A stretch of 64,000 nt of DNA, taken from positions 23,416,365-23,480,364 of the forward strand of contig NC_092678.1 in the NCBI RefSeq assembly GCF_964355755.1. The letters run 5' to 3'. The stretch comes from Antedon mediterranea (lineage: Eukaryota > Echinodermata > Crinoidea > Comatulida > Antedonidae). The position numbers and the translations under genes are program-made. Shown one piece after another: positions 51,453 to 64,000 of the stretch; the first letter of the stretch is position 1, and each line of letters begins with the position of its first letter. The notes beneath the pieces were generated by a model. It worked only from the letters and a program-made list of their open reading frames with translations. It made no database searches and had not been told where the DNA came from.

Positions 51453-54400
51453 TTATAGACTAGTTGCACTGTGCATAGCATCTCTCCATCTACAAAAAAT
51501 AATTAAAATATTATATTAACAACAATAGAATGGGAAATTGATGATTTTAAAAGGCAATGCGTACAGTATATATACCCAAATTATGTAAGCCACAGATTTT
51601 TTACCGTTTTCATAGTAAATATTTTAAATTTGAGGTTATGCAATGTATACATGTATTGCTATTAAAATTGATGTGACCAAAACATTTGTTGTTCCCATAT
51701 GGATATGAAGATGTCATATCACTACCATATTTGGGCACAACAACTTTTTGTTTGTCAAACTAGTTTGTTAGTTTAGACAGAGCTTTCTAAAATATCTTGC
51801 TGATGCTATAACGAATCAAAAACATTATTTTATTAAAAAAAAACATTTTTTATAAAAACTTACTTTTCAGTCGCAACTTTACTCTCGGTTTTGAACATTC
51901 GAATCTGTCGGCCTTGATGGAATAACTGTAGTACAAGTCCAGGCTCTACACCTTCATAATACTAGAAACAACAAAATAAAAAAGTTTAGAAGCGAAAACA
52001 TATTTAATGCAGTAAAGTACAATAGAGAAGCAGAATGAAAACGTGTATTTTGCCTTGAAATAATTATACTAATTGTTCAATATATTAATTATCATTTTGA
52101 TATCATCATTGATTTTGTATCTGTGTGTTTTCTATATATTTATTTTAAGAACGCACCGTGTATGAGCGTGTGCCACTGTTGTAAAGGTGTAGCTTCAATA
52201 ATCTTAGATCCATAAGTTTCCACTAAGTTACATACTCATAAATATGAAATATTAGATACTTCATTCAATCTTTTATTTCGGAAACTCTGGTCCAGAGAAA
52301 GTAAAAAATTACATATAAATGAAATAAAATAAACAAGACTGGTGATAAATACAATCTGTAATACGTACCTCTTTGATGACTTGAATGTCGTATCCTAACA
52401 GCGGCATACTCTCCAGCGCGGCAACGTCTTCGCTAGCCTTGTACGTGTACAGTACTTTATCTTTTATCACGTACCAATACTTCTTCCATTGTTTTTTAGC
52501 TCCTTTCTGGAACAGATAGCCACTCATTGTAATGTTGCACTCATTAGCAGCAACCTGGCGATAACAAAAACAAGATTAAAAGTTAAAAAAAATTATTATT
52601 ACTACATAAACTTTCTAACCCCAAGAACCAGTAGGGCTAGAACAGGCACACCATAAGCCTTGTCCACACTATCAAACTTTATGTGACAACAAATGTGATG
52701 TGTTTATATATGGTAGTAATCATTATCATATCACATTTTTTTGACACATAAAGTCTGATAGTGTAGACAGAGCTTTAGATAGTGGTACACATTCCATGAC
52801 ACTAACACTATCAAACTAGTTTGACAAAAAAAAAGGGGATGTGATGCCCAAATAGTAAGTAGTAATATTCCCAAATATGGTAGTGATATGACATCATCAT
52901 ATCCATATATTGGCACAACAATTTTTTTGTCACATAAAGTTTGATCGTGTAGACAAGACTTTACACTCACTCACCAAACCTTATGTCACAAAAAAATCTG
53001 ATGTGCCCATATATGGCCACGATGATGTCATATCACTACCATATTTGGGCACAACACATTTTTTCGTCACATAAAATTGATATTGACAGAACATTATACT
53101 GAAAGAAAATTCATGGCATGAATACATTTAACACACCTTTTAAACACAACATTTAAATCATGTATAGAATGTGTTTACCTCTTTGAGTGCAGATGGTCTT
53201 GACATCTTGCGGTTTGCTTTTAAGTTTTTCTTTTTTGGTACATGCTTTTTCTTTTTTATTGTTTTATTGATAACTTCATCTTCTTTATCTTCCTCATCGG
53301 GGCACTCTGTAAATAAAATGAAACAAATTAATTGGGATGATGATGATGGTAAAGTTGTGAATTTATCTCTTACTGATACTATTTTTTTTTCTCAAGAAAC
53401 AAGCCCTTCCCATGATACATTAGATGTTTGTTTACAATAATTATGGTTAATTTTAGGTAAATAAAAGAAAAATTAACTAAATTAATTGGGATGGAAAGAA
53501 AGAAATCTAACCTTTTTGAAGAACAGAGTAACACTCGTCACAACATCTAGCCACTTTGCTTGAGAGGTATGACAGAGGTAGCTTGTTATCTGAGCAATTC
53601 CCACATACAACCTGTAAGAAATAAAAATAAAGTTATAATCTTATCAAAAAAACTACATTCTCATCATCTAATTCTCAGTGCTGTATCTCCATACATGACA
53701 ACATTTTCTCGTGTCATAGGCAAATGCCATAATACAGTGTCACATATGTTCACAAGTGGTGCCTGTATTACAGAATGGTAGGTGAATAGATAGGATCTGA
53801 TTCATGCTTTCACATGTGATGCTAAATCATGGAATTTGCCTATGATAGTAGACAAATAATTTCATTTCAGAAACATGACAAATGAATTTAAGCAGGCGTA
53901 CCTTTCCACAGGCCCTACAGTGGTGCCTCCTCCATGTGATGGTGAACTCACAGGTACAGATCATACACATCGTCACACGCCCATCTGGAATCCACACCGG
54001 TGCCTTACGGCCAAGACTCATCAAATTGTTCTCGGTCATCTAAACAAAAATAACAAAATTATTCAATAATTATACTATAATATAGTTGTGAAAATATATG
54101 AAACATAGGATTTGTACCCAAGACTCTGGAATTAGCGGTCAAGCATATTAAGCTATTGTGCCACTACACTACTTCTAAATCTCAATATATATCTTGTAGA
54201 TAGACTCTTTAAATTAGAAAGGGCAAGAAATGAATAACTTGACTCCAGCACACTGCAAAGATTACACTTATCTTCCTGGTGACTTTGTTGTAAATAATGC
54301 ATTTCACGAGATAACCGGTAATGTGAGTGTACCTTACCAGTATACCGCCTGAAATACACTATTAACAACAAACATTATAGCGACAGACAACTTCATCAGC

Positions 54401-57400
54401 TCAGCAGAAATTCCAATTTTACATCTTAGCTCCGAAACTTATAAACAATCATTTAACTATATAGTGACAGACCTTTTGATAAGGTCACAGGCTTCTATAG
54501 GAAGAACCAAGGACTGGAACCCAGGACGTAGTAGTTAGTAAGCAAGTTGAGATTGTACTTACAACTGCATTAGGTCCCATCAGGTTGAATGAACTCTTTT
54601 TCTGAGCATAGTCTGTGATAGCTGTCATAAGGGCTTCTATCCATTCATCTCTTAGCTCTGGTGTACTGAAAAAAAAAACAACATCAATTTATAGAAACTT
54701 TATTTACTCGTATATATACCATTCTGAGATGAGTAGTAGTAATTAGTACAGTCTTTATTTTTAATTCATTTATAAGTAATTTTACTTTCTACATATTCCG
54801 AAATAAAAGATTGAATGAATATATTGATTATTGAACTTTATTTTATAACTTCCTGAATTATTATATTTGCTTTAAAAAGAAAACTAATATTACATTGATA
54901 CATACCTCGCTGAGAGGGTGAACGACCTCTGTACGCTAATGATACTAAACTCATTTTGGAAGTCTTCTTGAACAGGTCTGCTGACCTAAAAAAAAAATAT
55001 AAAACCACGAAATTATATTTTTAGTATTAATATTAGCATTATAGATAAAAATTAAAAAAAAATCCACCGTGATCACAAGACTAAAAAAAATGGTTCTTAT
55101 GGATGTTGCCATTTGATTTTCTTTTATTTGATTTCCACAAATAATACATAATATATTTCTTTATAAATAATTAGTTAGTATAAATTAGTATATATTAGTA
55201 TAAATGTGAATGGTGGTCAAAATAAGTAGACTTTAAGCAGACACCACCATTAGCATTTGAGAGTGGGCCAAAAGCACCTTAAATTGAAAGAAAGTTGATG
55301 ACCGATTGGCTAGCTAGTCTAATTAAGTCTTACCTTCATTCCTGCTAAAGACAACTCATTGTTTAGTTTGAACTGGCCACTTGGATATGGTGTAGTATAC
55401 AATAAACAGTCACTCATCTGTAAACAAATATTACCATATTAAAAACTTATTTTGTTGATTAATAATTAAAATTATAGTATATGTATAAAACTCTGTCTAC
55501 ACTATTAAACTAGTTTGACAAAATTTGTGTACCAAAATATGGTCGTGATATGCCTAAATATGTTAGTTATATGCCCAAATATGGTAGGGGTATGACATCA
55601 TCATGTTCATATATGGGTACATCACATTCAGTTTTATATAAAGTTTGATGGCGTAGACAGAGCTAAAGCCAAAGTAAGTCTTAAATTCTGGCTTTTCAGA
55701 AAATTTAGACTTTTGGCCATCTTTATTTGGAAACTTGGGTGTGTAGAGATTTGAAATAAGAAAAACTTACTAAGTAGAACCTTCTCGGCTGCATCACCTT
55801 TCGCGACAGTTTTTGTAGAATTCCTTCCTTTTTGTAGATCTAAAGAAAACAAATTATTAATAAATAAATTATTATTACAATTTGGATATTTTTAATTAAA
55901 TACTTTTGAATAAAAGAAGTTAAGTATCTAGACAAGTGCGTTGGTTTCAGTATCTATGGCGGTATGACCTTTACCCTACATCTTATTTCCTGCTAGCTGC
56001 CATCGTCGGTGATTATTTTATAAGTATATGCAAGGTATTAGTAGTAGCTACTTCCTTTAGTTTACCCTCTGGGCCAGAAACAGGAAAACACAAAGCATGG
56101 CTGGGTATAGCGTGAATCATACCCAACGTTAACATGTTCGAAATCTAATCAATTAAGTAATTCACACTTATTTCAAAATGTTCACGCAAATAAATAAAAT
56201 CCATTGATTACTGTAAAGACACAGAGCACATTAAACATTATAATTTGAACTTTGAACTCACCCTTCCTGGTTTCACTATCTCATGATTTCCCATAAGGCT
56301 GTGCTGTATTTGAAGTAACTTTTCAAAATTGTCCTATAAGAGAAATACAATTTATGAATATATTAAGTTATATGTTTCGAGCATTTCGATTTTTAGGTGA
56401 AAGCTGATTGGTTTTTTGCCTTTTTATTAACCAGAGCAGCTGAACACCTTGAGTATAAATATGTATAACAATGTCATCATAATGTAGTTAGTATTGTGAA
56501 GAATTAGTCATTTGAAATACTTACACCTTGTCTCATAGTCTCATTTGCATGGTTGGCTACCTCACTCACAATTTTAAGTGCGGCTGTAAAACAATAAATT
56601 AAATCAATACATTTTAAAAATAAAAGGACAAACTAGGTATACTGAAGTTGTATATTTAATTTATGGTATATGAAAGTAGAACTCGTATAAGAGGATATTT
56701 AAGGGATACAAGAGAGTGTCCTCTTAATAGAGATGTCTCCTAAATAGTGTAGTGTTATTCATTGCCACTTATTTGTGTCACAGAAAAGTGTCCTCTTAAT
56801 AGAGATGTCTCCTAAATAGTGTAGTGTTATTCATTGCCACTTATTTGTGTCACAGAAAAGTGTCCTCTTAATAGGGGTGTCTCCTAAATAGTGTAGTGTT
56901 AAACTATTGCCACTTATTCGTGTCACAGAAAGGTGTCCTCTTAATAGAGATGTCTCCTAAATAGTGTAGTGTTAAACCATTGCCACTTATTTGTGTCACA
57001 GAAAGGTATCCTCTTAATAGAGATGTCTCCTAAATAGTGTAGTGTTATTCATTGCCACTTATTTGTGTCACAGAAAAGTGTCCTCTTAATAGGGGTGTCT
57101 TAAAGGAATTCTGCTATTGTTGTAGATTGATAACAAACGAAGTAGTTTTTTCTTTAAAGCTCTGTTTACACTATCAAACTAGTTTAACAAAAAGTGTGAT
57201 GTGCTCGAATATGGTAGAGATATGCCCAAATATGGCAGTAATATGACATTATCATTTCCATATAATGGGCACATCACATTTTGTTGTCACATGATAGTGT
57301 AGACAGAGCTTTAGTTTTTCAGCATCTAAATTTGAATCAGTAACCTTACCTTCTGTATCAGCAAAGTCATTGCTGGCTGGGTTCAATTTCTTGAGGTAGT

Positions 57401-60400
57401 CTGCAAAGAGAAAAATTCAACTTAGTTAAAATATAATCATTATGAAAGTTTACACTGTATTTTAAGTTTAATAAAAGGTTGGCGAGTGGGGTAAAAATAA
57501 CTACATCCAACAGACATACTATATAGTGTACTGCACACACACACACATATATATATATGTATACAGCATTATCACATAATAAGTAATGTTACAAAGTTTT
57601 GTGCGTCAAATCTTGCACAAAGATTGCACATACCTGTTAGAAGCAACTTATACTGTGGTATCCTCTGTATCGGTTTCAGCATGTAGTGCTTGACAGCAAG
57701 ATGCATACAACGTGGGCTAGCCTGTAACAAAACACTATTATTAATAATTCACATCATAATTTATGTAGCCTGTATGCTTTAATGCCTAAACACCAGCAGA
57801 CCTTGACTACTCTTTGAACTAGGATGCTTAGGTCTTGGAGGCATATATCAAAGACTGAGGCTTAAGAAACCTTTAAAAATGTAAGTGTATGATTAAGTGG
57901 ATTAACAGTTTAAAAAGAAATTCATATCTGGGTCTAGCAAGTCCTAGGGCTTGAAATAAACAAAGAGGATTTACTAAGAAAAATGGGTAACTTGCATTAT
58001 AAACTTTTTTCAAAAATGTTTTTACAATGTTATATGAAAGAAAAAAAGAAAGATGCTTTATTTTAAACCTAGTTAAAATTTGCTTGATTCGATTTTTTGA
58101 CTATTCTTAAAGTGACTCATGTGTATTGTAAAAAATGGGAGATTGAGGATTGGTTTTAACATGAAAAATGGCAGAAAATAGTAGGGATAATTTGTTTGCC
58201 AATTGTAGAAGTAAAATATTTATAAATGTTATATCATAATAAATTATGATAATAATATCTATGACTATCTTACCTCAAAATCCCTGACAACTTGCCCGAA
58301 GTAAGAATACTTATTACACGCTTCGTCAAAGATTGTACCAAGTCTCTCAAAGTCGCGGAAGTAAGATGTATAAAGCTTCAGATAAGGACCCTTCTTGAGA
58401 AAGATATCGGCTAATTTTGGATTCTCATCCCTGAAAAATTGATCACAAAGAATATTAATAATTCAGAAACTAATAATAAATTCATAATTATTTATTTAAA
58501 CATAATGTGAGCTGTTAAACATTTTTTGAAATATGGATATTATAAACATATGGCTTTTTTCCACAGGTTGTTTCCAAACCTACATGTATTTCACATAACT
58601 AAATACATAACTTTAGTATTAAGATGTTTTTTACCATTCTTCAATTCTTTTGTCGAGATCTTCCAGTAATGTTTCATTAAACATCTGAAGCTGCGGAAGC
58701 TGTCCAAGAATTTGATCAAGAATTTTTTCGTCAATCACCGGTCTGGACGTGTTGAAGCTGGCGTGCTCTATAGCAGATCGGAAATCCTTCAAAAACAAAT
58801 TTATATTAAAATTATGAAATATATTTACTATGTGTTCTACTGTATGTACAATTAATAATTTTCTTCATATTCCCCAATTTTGTCCAAGTACTCTCACTTG
58901 CACTGATAAAGAGCTAGTGTTGTCCTAAAGCTCTGCTAATTTTTCTGGCTTTATTACTTTATCGTTTTTATTTAGCTTTTTGCTTATTTTATTTTGTATC
59001 TCCATTGAGACCAAACCATTGATCATACCCATAGCATTGTAATTTTTCAGTAATTTGCCTTTTAATGAAAATAATAATTGTATATATATAGGAAAGTCTT
59101 TTTCCTATATTTATGACATAAATAATGGCAAATTTGCGTGCATTCCAATGTTTGGATTATATACACTATACTTTCATATCCATATTACATTGCAATATAA
59201 TTGTAAACAAAGTTTAAGTAATAAAGAATACTGTGCACATTAAATAAGTAATAAATAGAATCAGTATCTGCGATATCCGAATTGATAAAATATAATATTT
59301 ACCTCATTTAATAACTTCAAGACATCAACAAATCTGCAGAATAGTAAGAAATATAACTGTGAATATTTTTATGTAAAATATAATAATGTTTTAGTAAAAT
59401 GTTATTTATTAGTCACTGTTACATAACATTGATAAGATACCACCTAATAAACTAATGCTGGTAGTAAAAAGGATGCTTTAAACTTTAATATTGATTTTTT
59501 TATATTAAACTCGGAAATTGTTTTTAGTTTTTATAGTGTTTGCTGTTAAAAATAGAAATAAAGTATCTACTTAGTAACATAAGCTAATAATAGGAAAAAT
59601 TATATATATCACATATTTTATAGTATATTCATTATTATGTGAAATTTTTTTTTTTTTTGCTGAAAAATGTTGTCAGATAAAAGATGAAAACACTTACACT
59701 CTTTCCGAATCACGAATTTCGTTTGCGACAAGTAAAACTTTGCGTTTGTGTTCTGGCGTCATTTCTACATCCTCTCGCGGCATTTGTTTACCCGATGACG
59801 TCAGTTCACTGATTGGTTCATAATTTCTGTAGCCTTCGCTTTCTTCGCCCGACAACGATCCACCTTCTTCATCTTCGTCGCCGCTACTTTCTGTGAAGTC
59901 TGCACATCCACACTTTCCATCTTCATTCGGGGTGTGACTGCATGCTCTGTAAGTAAAAAAAGTTCATTTTTATTAAGGTATCTTTATTACAACTCTTTAC
60001 TTGTTTATCTTTTAACTTATATATATTGTATGTCATTGTATTTTTATGTGAGCAATTGTGCCTGTCATGAATTTCCGCAAGGACCGAATAAATCTGAATC
60101 TGTTAGATATAGCTATGTGATCAAGTAAAACTACGGTGTTTACTGCATGCTTTATATAAAGTAAACAAAACTATCATATTATATTTGTTGGGAAGCTTAG
60201 ATATAATATCAAGCCAATTTTTGTTGTTGACATTTTTACACAAAATGTTTAGATTTAGTAACTGCATGTTTGTTTTCTTAAAATGTATTCTTTTAAAGAT
60301 GATAAAAAACCATTATGTTAATCACAGATAACATTTATTTGGTTTAAATTATAGTCACCAGGGAAAGAGATTAGTAAATTCAATGGATTTGGATGATATA

Positions 60401-63400
60401 TGTATGGGCTAATCCATACGGTGTGTCTAATCTTTGTACTTTTAGAACTAAACTTAAATTATGAAGTCTCAACTTAAGTCTCCATGCTTAAACATAACAA
60501 AGACATTAATTACAATGTCTAACAAACCAGGATTAAATAAATGCTTAAACATTCAACAGCTGGTCAGCACTGACCAGAGCTGACCACTTGAAAACAATTT
60601 AAGCCCAGCACCAGTCTTTACTATTCAAGGTCTTTTAATTTATTTTCTAATCTATTTAGAATTGATTACATAATGTTACATAATACTGCAACAGATTCTG
60701 AGCATATTTACTATTCATTGATATCACAATGCTATTCAAGGCTATATCTTTGTTAGCTGTTGAATAGCTTTGAATTCTGGGTGGTGGTGGTGGTGAAACT
60801 AAAGACAAATGGCTGTAAGCAATTACTCTGTTACTAATTAATATTTGTAATTAGGTGTATAAACTATTCTAATTCAGAGACTGAAATGATTTTAAAGACA
60901 ATTTATTTATAATAAAGCTGTGATTACTGTATAATTAAGCTACTGGATAAAACACTTAACTTTTTAAATAACGGGCACGATTAGCTAATTTAAAAGTATA
61001 TTTCTTCTGAATGTGTTTTTTAAGTTTAAAAAATGTGGGACCTTTCAGACCTAACAAAAAAAGTTTTGGGAATGTTTTTTAGATTTCAGAAAAAAAATTT
61101 AATATATAAGAAAATGGAGGACAAAATACATTTTAAAATTGTAAATATAATATCACAAAAAAAAAAATGTGACTACAAAGAATATTATTACTACCTTCTC
61201 CACTCGGCAATCCCTCCACTCACTGCCAATGGCCAATCACTTTTGAATAACTTACTGATTAAATACAAATACTAATATATACTATCTTACTATGCATTAC
61301 ACCTTATTATAGTAGAGAGTGTTTTTTAAATGTCAAAGAAGTTAATTTATATATGTTTTTAGTTTAAAATTTAATAATGATTTAACTAAGTAACAGATAT
61401 AATTTTGATATATTAGGTTTCTTTATAAAAACTAATACAATCCAATAAAATGGTTAGTACACTCTGCTTACACTTGGTTGGGTTAAACAATGTAAAAACA
61501 TTCTACAAATTCTTAACTACTTATTAAGTCCTACAACTTTTTTAAATACAAACTATTACAATAAAAACCAACTGACCTCCTGACCAAGGATCTCCTGACA
61601 AATGCTTAGCTGAATGCTAACCCTGTTAATGCAGCCGACTCCAGCTCTTAAATGATACTCTACAATCCTGCCTGCCAGCATGGCCAAGCTGACTGATTAT
61701 GTAATGTTACATAACACACAAACAGGATGGATGATAATCAGTTGTTACCACTGATTACCATTCATGCATACATAAGTGTATAATTTATTCATGGATTCTA
61801 CTGTGTATTTTACTCTGGGTTGTACCATTATATTTAAAATGTGCCAATAGGATTGTGATTGTGTGGGAGGGTTAGGGCATTCAACATTACCATAACAAAA
61901 AGATAAAATCAAATAATGTAAATAACAATACAGTCAATTCTACCAGATAAGATAAGATAAATTTATTGAACAGACTTTCCTTTAAAAATCAAAAAATTAA
62001 ATAAAACAATTTCCAAATACTAGACTTTCGTGAAAACCAGACATACTGTACTTGGCCAGTCTAAAGTTGTCCGGTATTGGGAGAGTTGACAACACAATCT
62101 ATAGCACCAAATCTAATTCACTTAAACTACTTATGATGATTTTGTGAGAATAATAAATTGAATTGAATTAAAAAGAAATGCAATCATAAAATGCAAAGAG
62201 TATGTTATCTAAAAAATGATAATTACTGTCATTATTGTTAATTATTGTTCTAATAGTTAGTAATTGTCTACAGAGATACGTCAATCATTATATTGTACAT
62301 TCACTTTTATTTTCTTAAATTGAGCTGTAATGCATTTCAATATCAAAATTATAGATAGAGTAAAATTTGAGTACAAACTCTATGGTGATTAAAGTACAAA
62401 CAACTTGCTTGCTTCTTGTCTATGTGTGGTGCATAGAGAGGTATACATCTAATATGAAAGTAAATAATACACAAATATGCCTAGAGCTGAGAATGAAGTT
62501 TCACATAAGCTTAGTATGGTATTTCAAAAAACACTAGCCAACATTGTTGAGAATTCTAATTCAAACTTCAAGCTGCTACCAAAGTCAGCGATATCTATGC
62601 CCATGAAACCAACATTATTTTAAGGTAAGCAACTAAGCCTGAATGAGAAGTCTAACTCTGTGAAATTACACTGACGACAATCATGAATTGTATAGACATA
62701 TTGCTAATATCCCTAGCACTTCACAACATAGATACAATATTTGAACCATAGAGTAATCTTTAATCCATGTTTGAAACCAACCTGGTGACTGCAACCAACA
62801 TTTTTAAAGATATTATGCAATTTCCCTAAAAATGTGATGATGTTTTCACTCACCCAAAAACACTAAGTAGAGACTCACTAAAGTCCTCCAGACACAAACT
62901 TACTGTCCAATCATCCAACATTGTTTAACAATTTTTAGAATAATATTTATGAGATAGTGTAAATTCTTCCTTTTCTATTGAAACTGAAACTAGTACTTCA
63001 ATGTATAAATATAACACTTGATAAATAAATTTGGTTGTTAATATATATAACTACTTTGATATTCATGAATTTTACTGATGTTAAATTAAAATTATTGTAT
63101 AATTGAATATCGTATATCCTCTGGTGTAATCCCACCACAACCCTAGAACATTGGGCCGACTTTGGGGGCGGGGGGAATATACCCAGGGAAACATTTTTTT
63201 TCCAAATACTGTATCCTTTATTGATGTTAGTCAACTCATTTAATTTCGTTCCATTGCACTATTTTGAAACATTTTATGAATAAAAAGTGAGCTAGAAAAA
63301 CAGAAATTGTGATTTGGTTAAAAAAATAAATAAATTACCTTGGCACAGAATAGATATTCAACTTTGACATGTCCTCATATCCGTCCTGTTGCTCCGCATC

Positions 63401-64000
63401 CAATTGGTCACCAGTCAACGTGTCAGGTTTATCATCCGTCATTGGTACAGAACGTGTTCCAAGAACAGGTGAAACATGTTTGGGTTTCCTGTTTACATCT
63501 GGTGACGACGCGGCCATTTGATTAACGTAAATTTTTTCATCAACGTTTGTGTCCAAAGGTTTAATATCAGGCAACACGTAATCATCACTCAAACCGCTGT
63601 TTCTTTGTCCGTCTGCGGAGTTCCGATTCTCATTAGAAAGAAGACTCCCTCTACCGGAACTGCCGCTGTTATCGCGACTTAGTGGAGACTTCAACTGTTC
63701 AACAGTTGAATTTTCAAGTACTTCCAAGTTTTTGCTTTCAGTTACTTCTGATCCGGCAGAAGAGTCTTGTATTTCCACTGATGTTCTTGCAGTCATTTTT
63801 GAGGAATCTATTACACCAGATGGAAAAGAGAATGTATGCATGTCCGAAAGAACCATATGTGGTGTCGAAGGTTGTCTGGAGTCGGTTGCTGCTTCCTCAG
63901 ATTTCTTACTTTTTTGTGTACCTTTGCGATTCTTATCAACCACTGCATACGTGGTGTTTGCAACTAAAGAATATGATTTATCTTTTGCCAAACTGGATGC
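51453..64000 (-). CDS. FGD6: FYVE, RhoGEF and PH domain protein 6 (3' part, 19 exons)
   Basis: Guanine-nucleotide exchange factor of the FGD family (Cdc42-type GTPases, endosome/actin links). Exons: >64000-63339, 59946-59698, 59333-59303, 58786-58635, 58430-58274, 57721-57634, 57400-57350, 56583-56525, 56333-56262, 55839-55771, 55417-55334, 54985-54906, 54665-54563, 54039-53902, 53611-53512, 53306-53179, 52554-52369, 51961-51864, 51489-51453. 847 residues are visible. The first 220+ are Ser/Asp-rich and disordered, open at the window edge. DH domain ~285-485 ([40 protein letters not shown]). PH1 ~500-610 ([14 protein letters not shown]). FYVE ~640-700 ([40 protein letters not shown]). PH2 ~745-845 ([35 protein letters not shown]). 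FVDVLKLL and the PH2 sequence point to FGD6 rather than other FGDs. A Lys-rich linker ([11 protein letters not shown]) precedes PH2. The start is outside the window. Confidence 0.94.
51669..51786. mobile_element. MITE family A copy, left end eroded
   Basis: gatatgaagatgtcatatca in the centre, gtttgttagtttagacagag at the right; FGD6 last intron region. Confidence 0.75.
52654..53099. mobile_element. Three adjacent MITE family A copies
   Basis: Copies at about 52654-52776, 52799-52963 and 52966-53099 lie nearly end to end in one FGD6 intron. Each has a caaact(a/t)-type left arm, a gacatcatcat- or gatgatgtcat-type core and a cataaa(g/a)tttgat right arm. The third is the most eroded. Confidence 0.82.
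55485..55667. mobile_element. MITE family A copy with extended interior
   Basis: taaaactctgtctacactat at the left, three tandem variants of ccaaatatggtagtgatatg, and gtttgatggcgtagacagag at the right; FGD6 intron. Confidence 0.85.
56690..57103. repeat. 72-73-bp minisatellite in FGD6 intron
   Basis: About 5.5 units starting gtgtcctcttaatagagatg and containing tctcctaaatagtgtagtgt, cattgccacttatttgtgtc, acagaaa. Units are 90%+ alike, suggesting recent expansion. Confidence 0.9.
57153..57313. mobile_element. MITE family A copy
   Basis: ttaaagctctgtttacactatc to acatgatagtgtagacagag plus cttta; directly after the minisatellite. Confidence 0.87.
57536..57560. repeat. (CA)n(TA)n microsatellite
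   Basis: Six CA followed by six TA dinucleotides in an FGD6 intron. Confidence 0.9.
58916..59060. repeat. Dispersed repeat D, copy 3
   Basis: ctctgctaatttttctggct, tttattttgtatctccattg, catagcattgtaatttttca; in an FGD6 intron. Confidence 0.65.
59947..63338. other. Large FGD6 intron
   Basis: 3.4 kb of AT-rich sequence between the Ser-rich exon and the exon that leads into the DH domain. It holds no recognisable exon, MITE or long repeat. A small perfect inverted repeat (TGGTCAG-CA-CTGACCA) lies near 60561. Confidence 0.6.

Overview
The window is nuclear DNA of an animal. Genes are split into many short exons with GT-AG introns, non-coding DNA is AT-rich, and introns and intergenic spaces are full of short hairpin-type transposons (MITEs) and minisatellites. 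The gene families (NAMPT, PSMA5, SLC6, SUCLG2, transketolase, FGD6, a death-effector-domain gene and a Myb/SANT gene) and the frequent palindrome TAGGCCTA suggest an invertebrate deuterostome, perhaps an echinoderm. That placement is inference; the gene identities are much firmer. Exon models were built by hand from conserved protein sequence, splice sites and reading phase. For every complete multi-exon gene the exon lengths add up to a whole number of codons.

Layout, left to right. 397-3423 (+): 3' part of NAMPT (NAD salvage). 6109-9481 (-): complete PSMA5, 8 coding exons, 241 aa. 10496-31866 (-): complete SLC6 neurotransmitter-type transporter, 14 exons, 591 aa. Its 11th intron is about 14.4 kb and holds two genes on the opposite strand: a seven-exon gene predicted to encode a membrane-spanning protein with three death-effector-like (DED) modules (13232-17819), and a single-exon Myb/SANT-like regulator (22500-23708). 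33783-37512 (-): complete SUCLG2, 11 exons, 431 aa. 38379-46709 (-): complete transketolase, 11 exons, 621 aa; its first intron holds a 1.6-kb hAT-type non-autonomous transposon with an 8-bp target-site duplication. 47214-48261 (-): small four-exon gene for an 88-aa secreted precursor with KR/RRKR processing sites, with a TATA box and a second, decayed promoter copy upstream. 51453-64000 (-): FGD6 (DH-PH-FYVE-PH), 19 exons in view, 5' end outside the window.

The conserved genes are metabolic or housekeeping (NAD salvage, pentose phosphate pathway, TCA cycle, proteasome) plus a transporter and a Rho-GEF. Nothing links them in one pathway. The two least ordinary items are the nested DED/transmembrane gene, built entirely from phase-1 exons with a recent exon duplication, and the small peptide-precursor gene.

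Repeats include a roughly 140-bp hairpin MITE family (about 19 copies or fragments), a second MITE family with TTAA-like ends, a 136-155-bp repeat present in four transketolase introns, a tRNA-derived SINE, and several minisatellites with 20- to 73-bp units.
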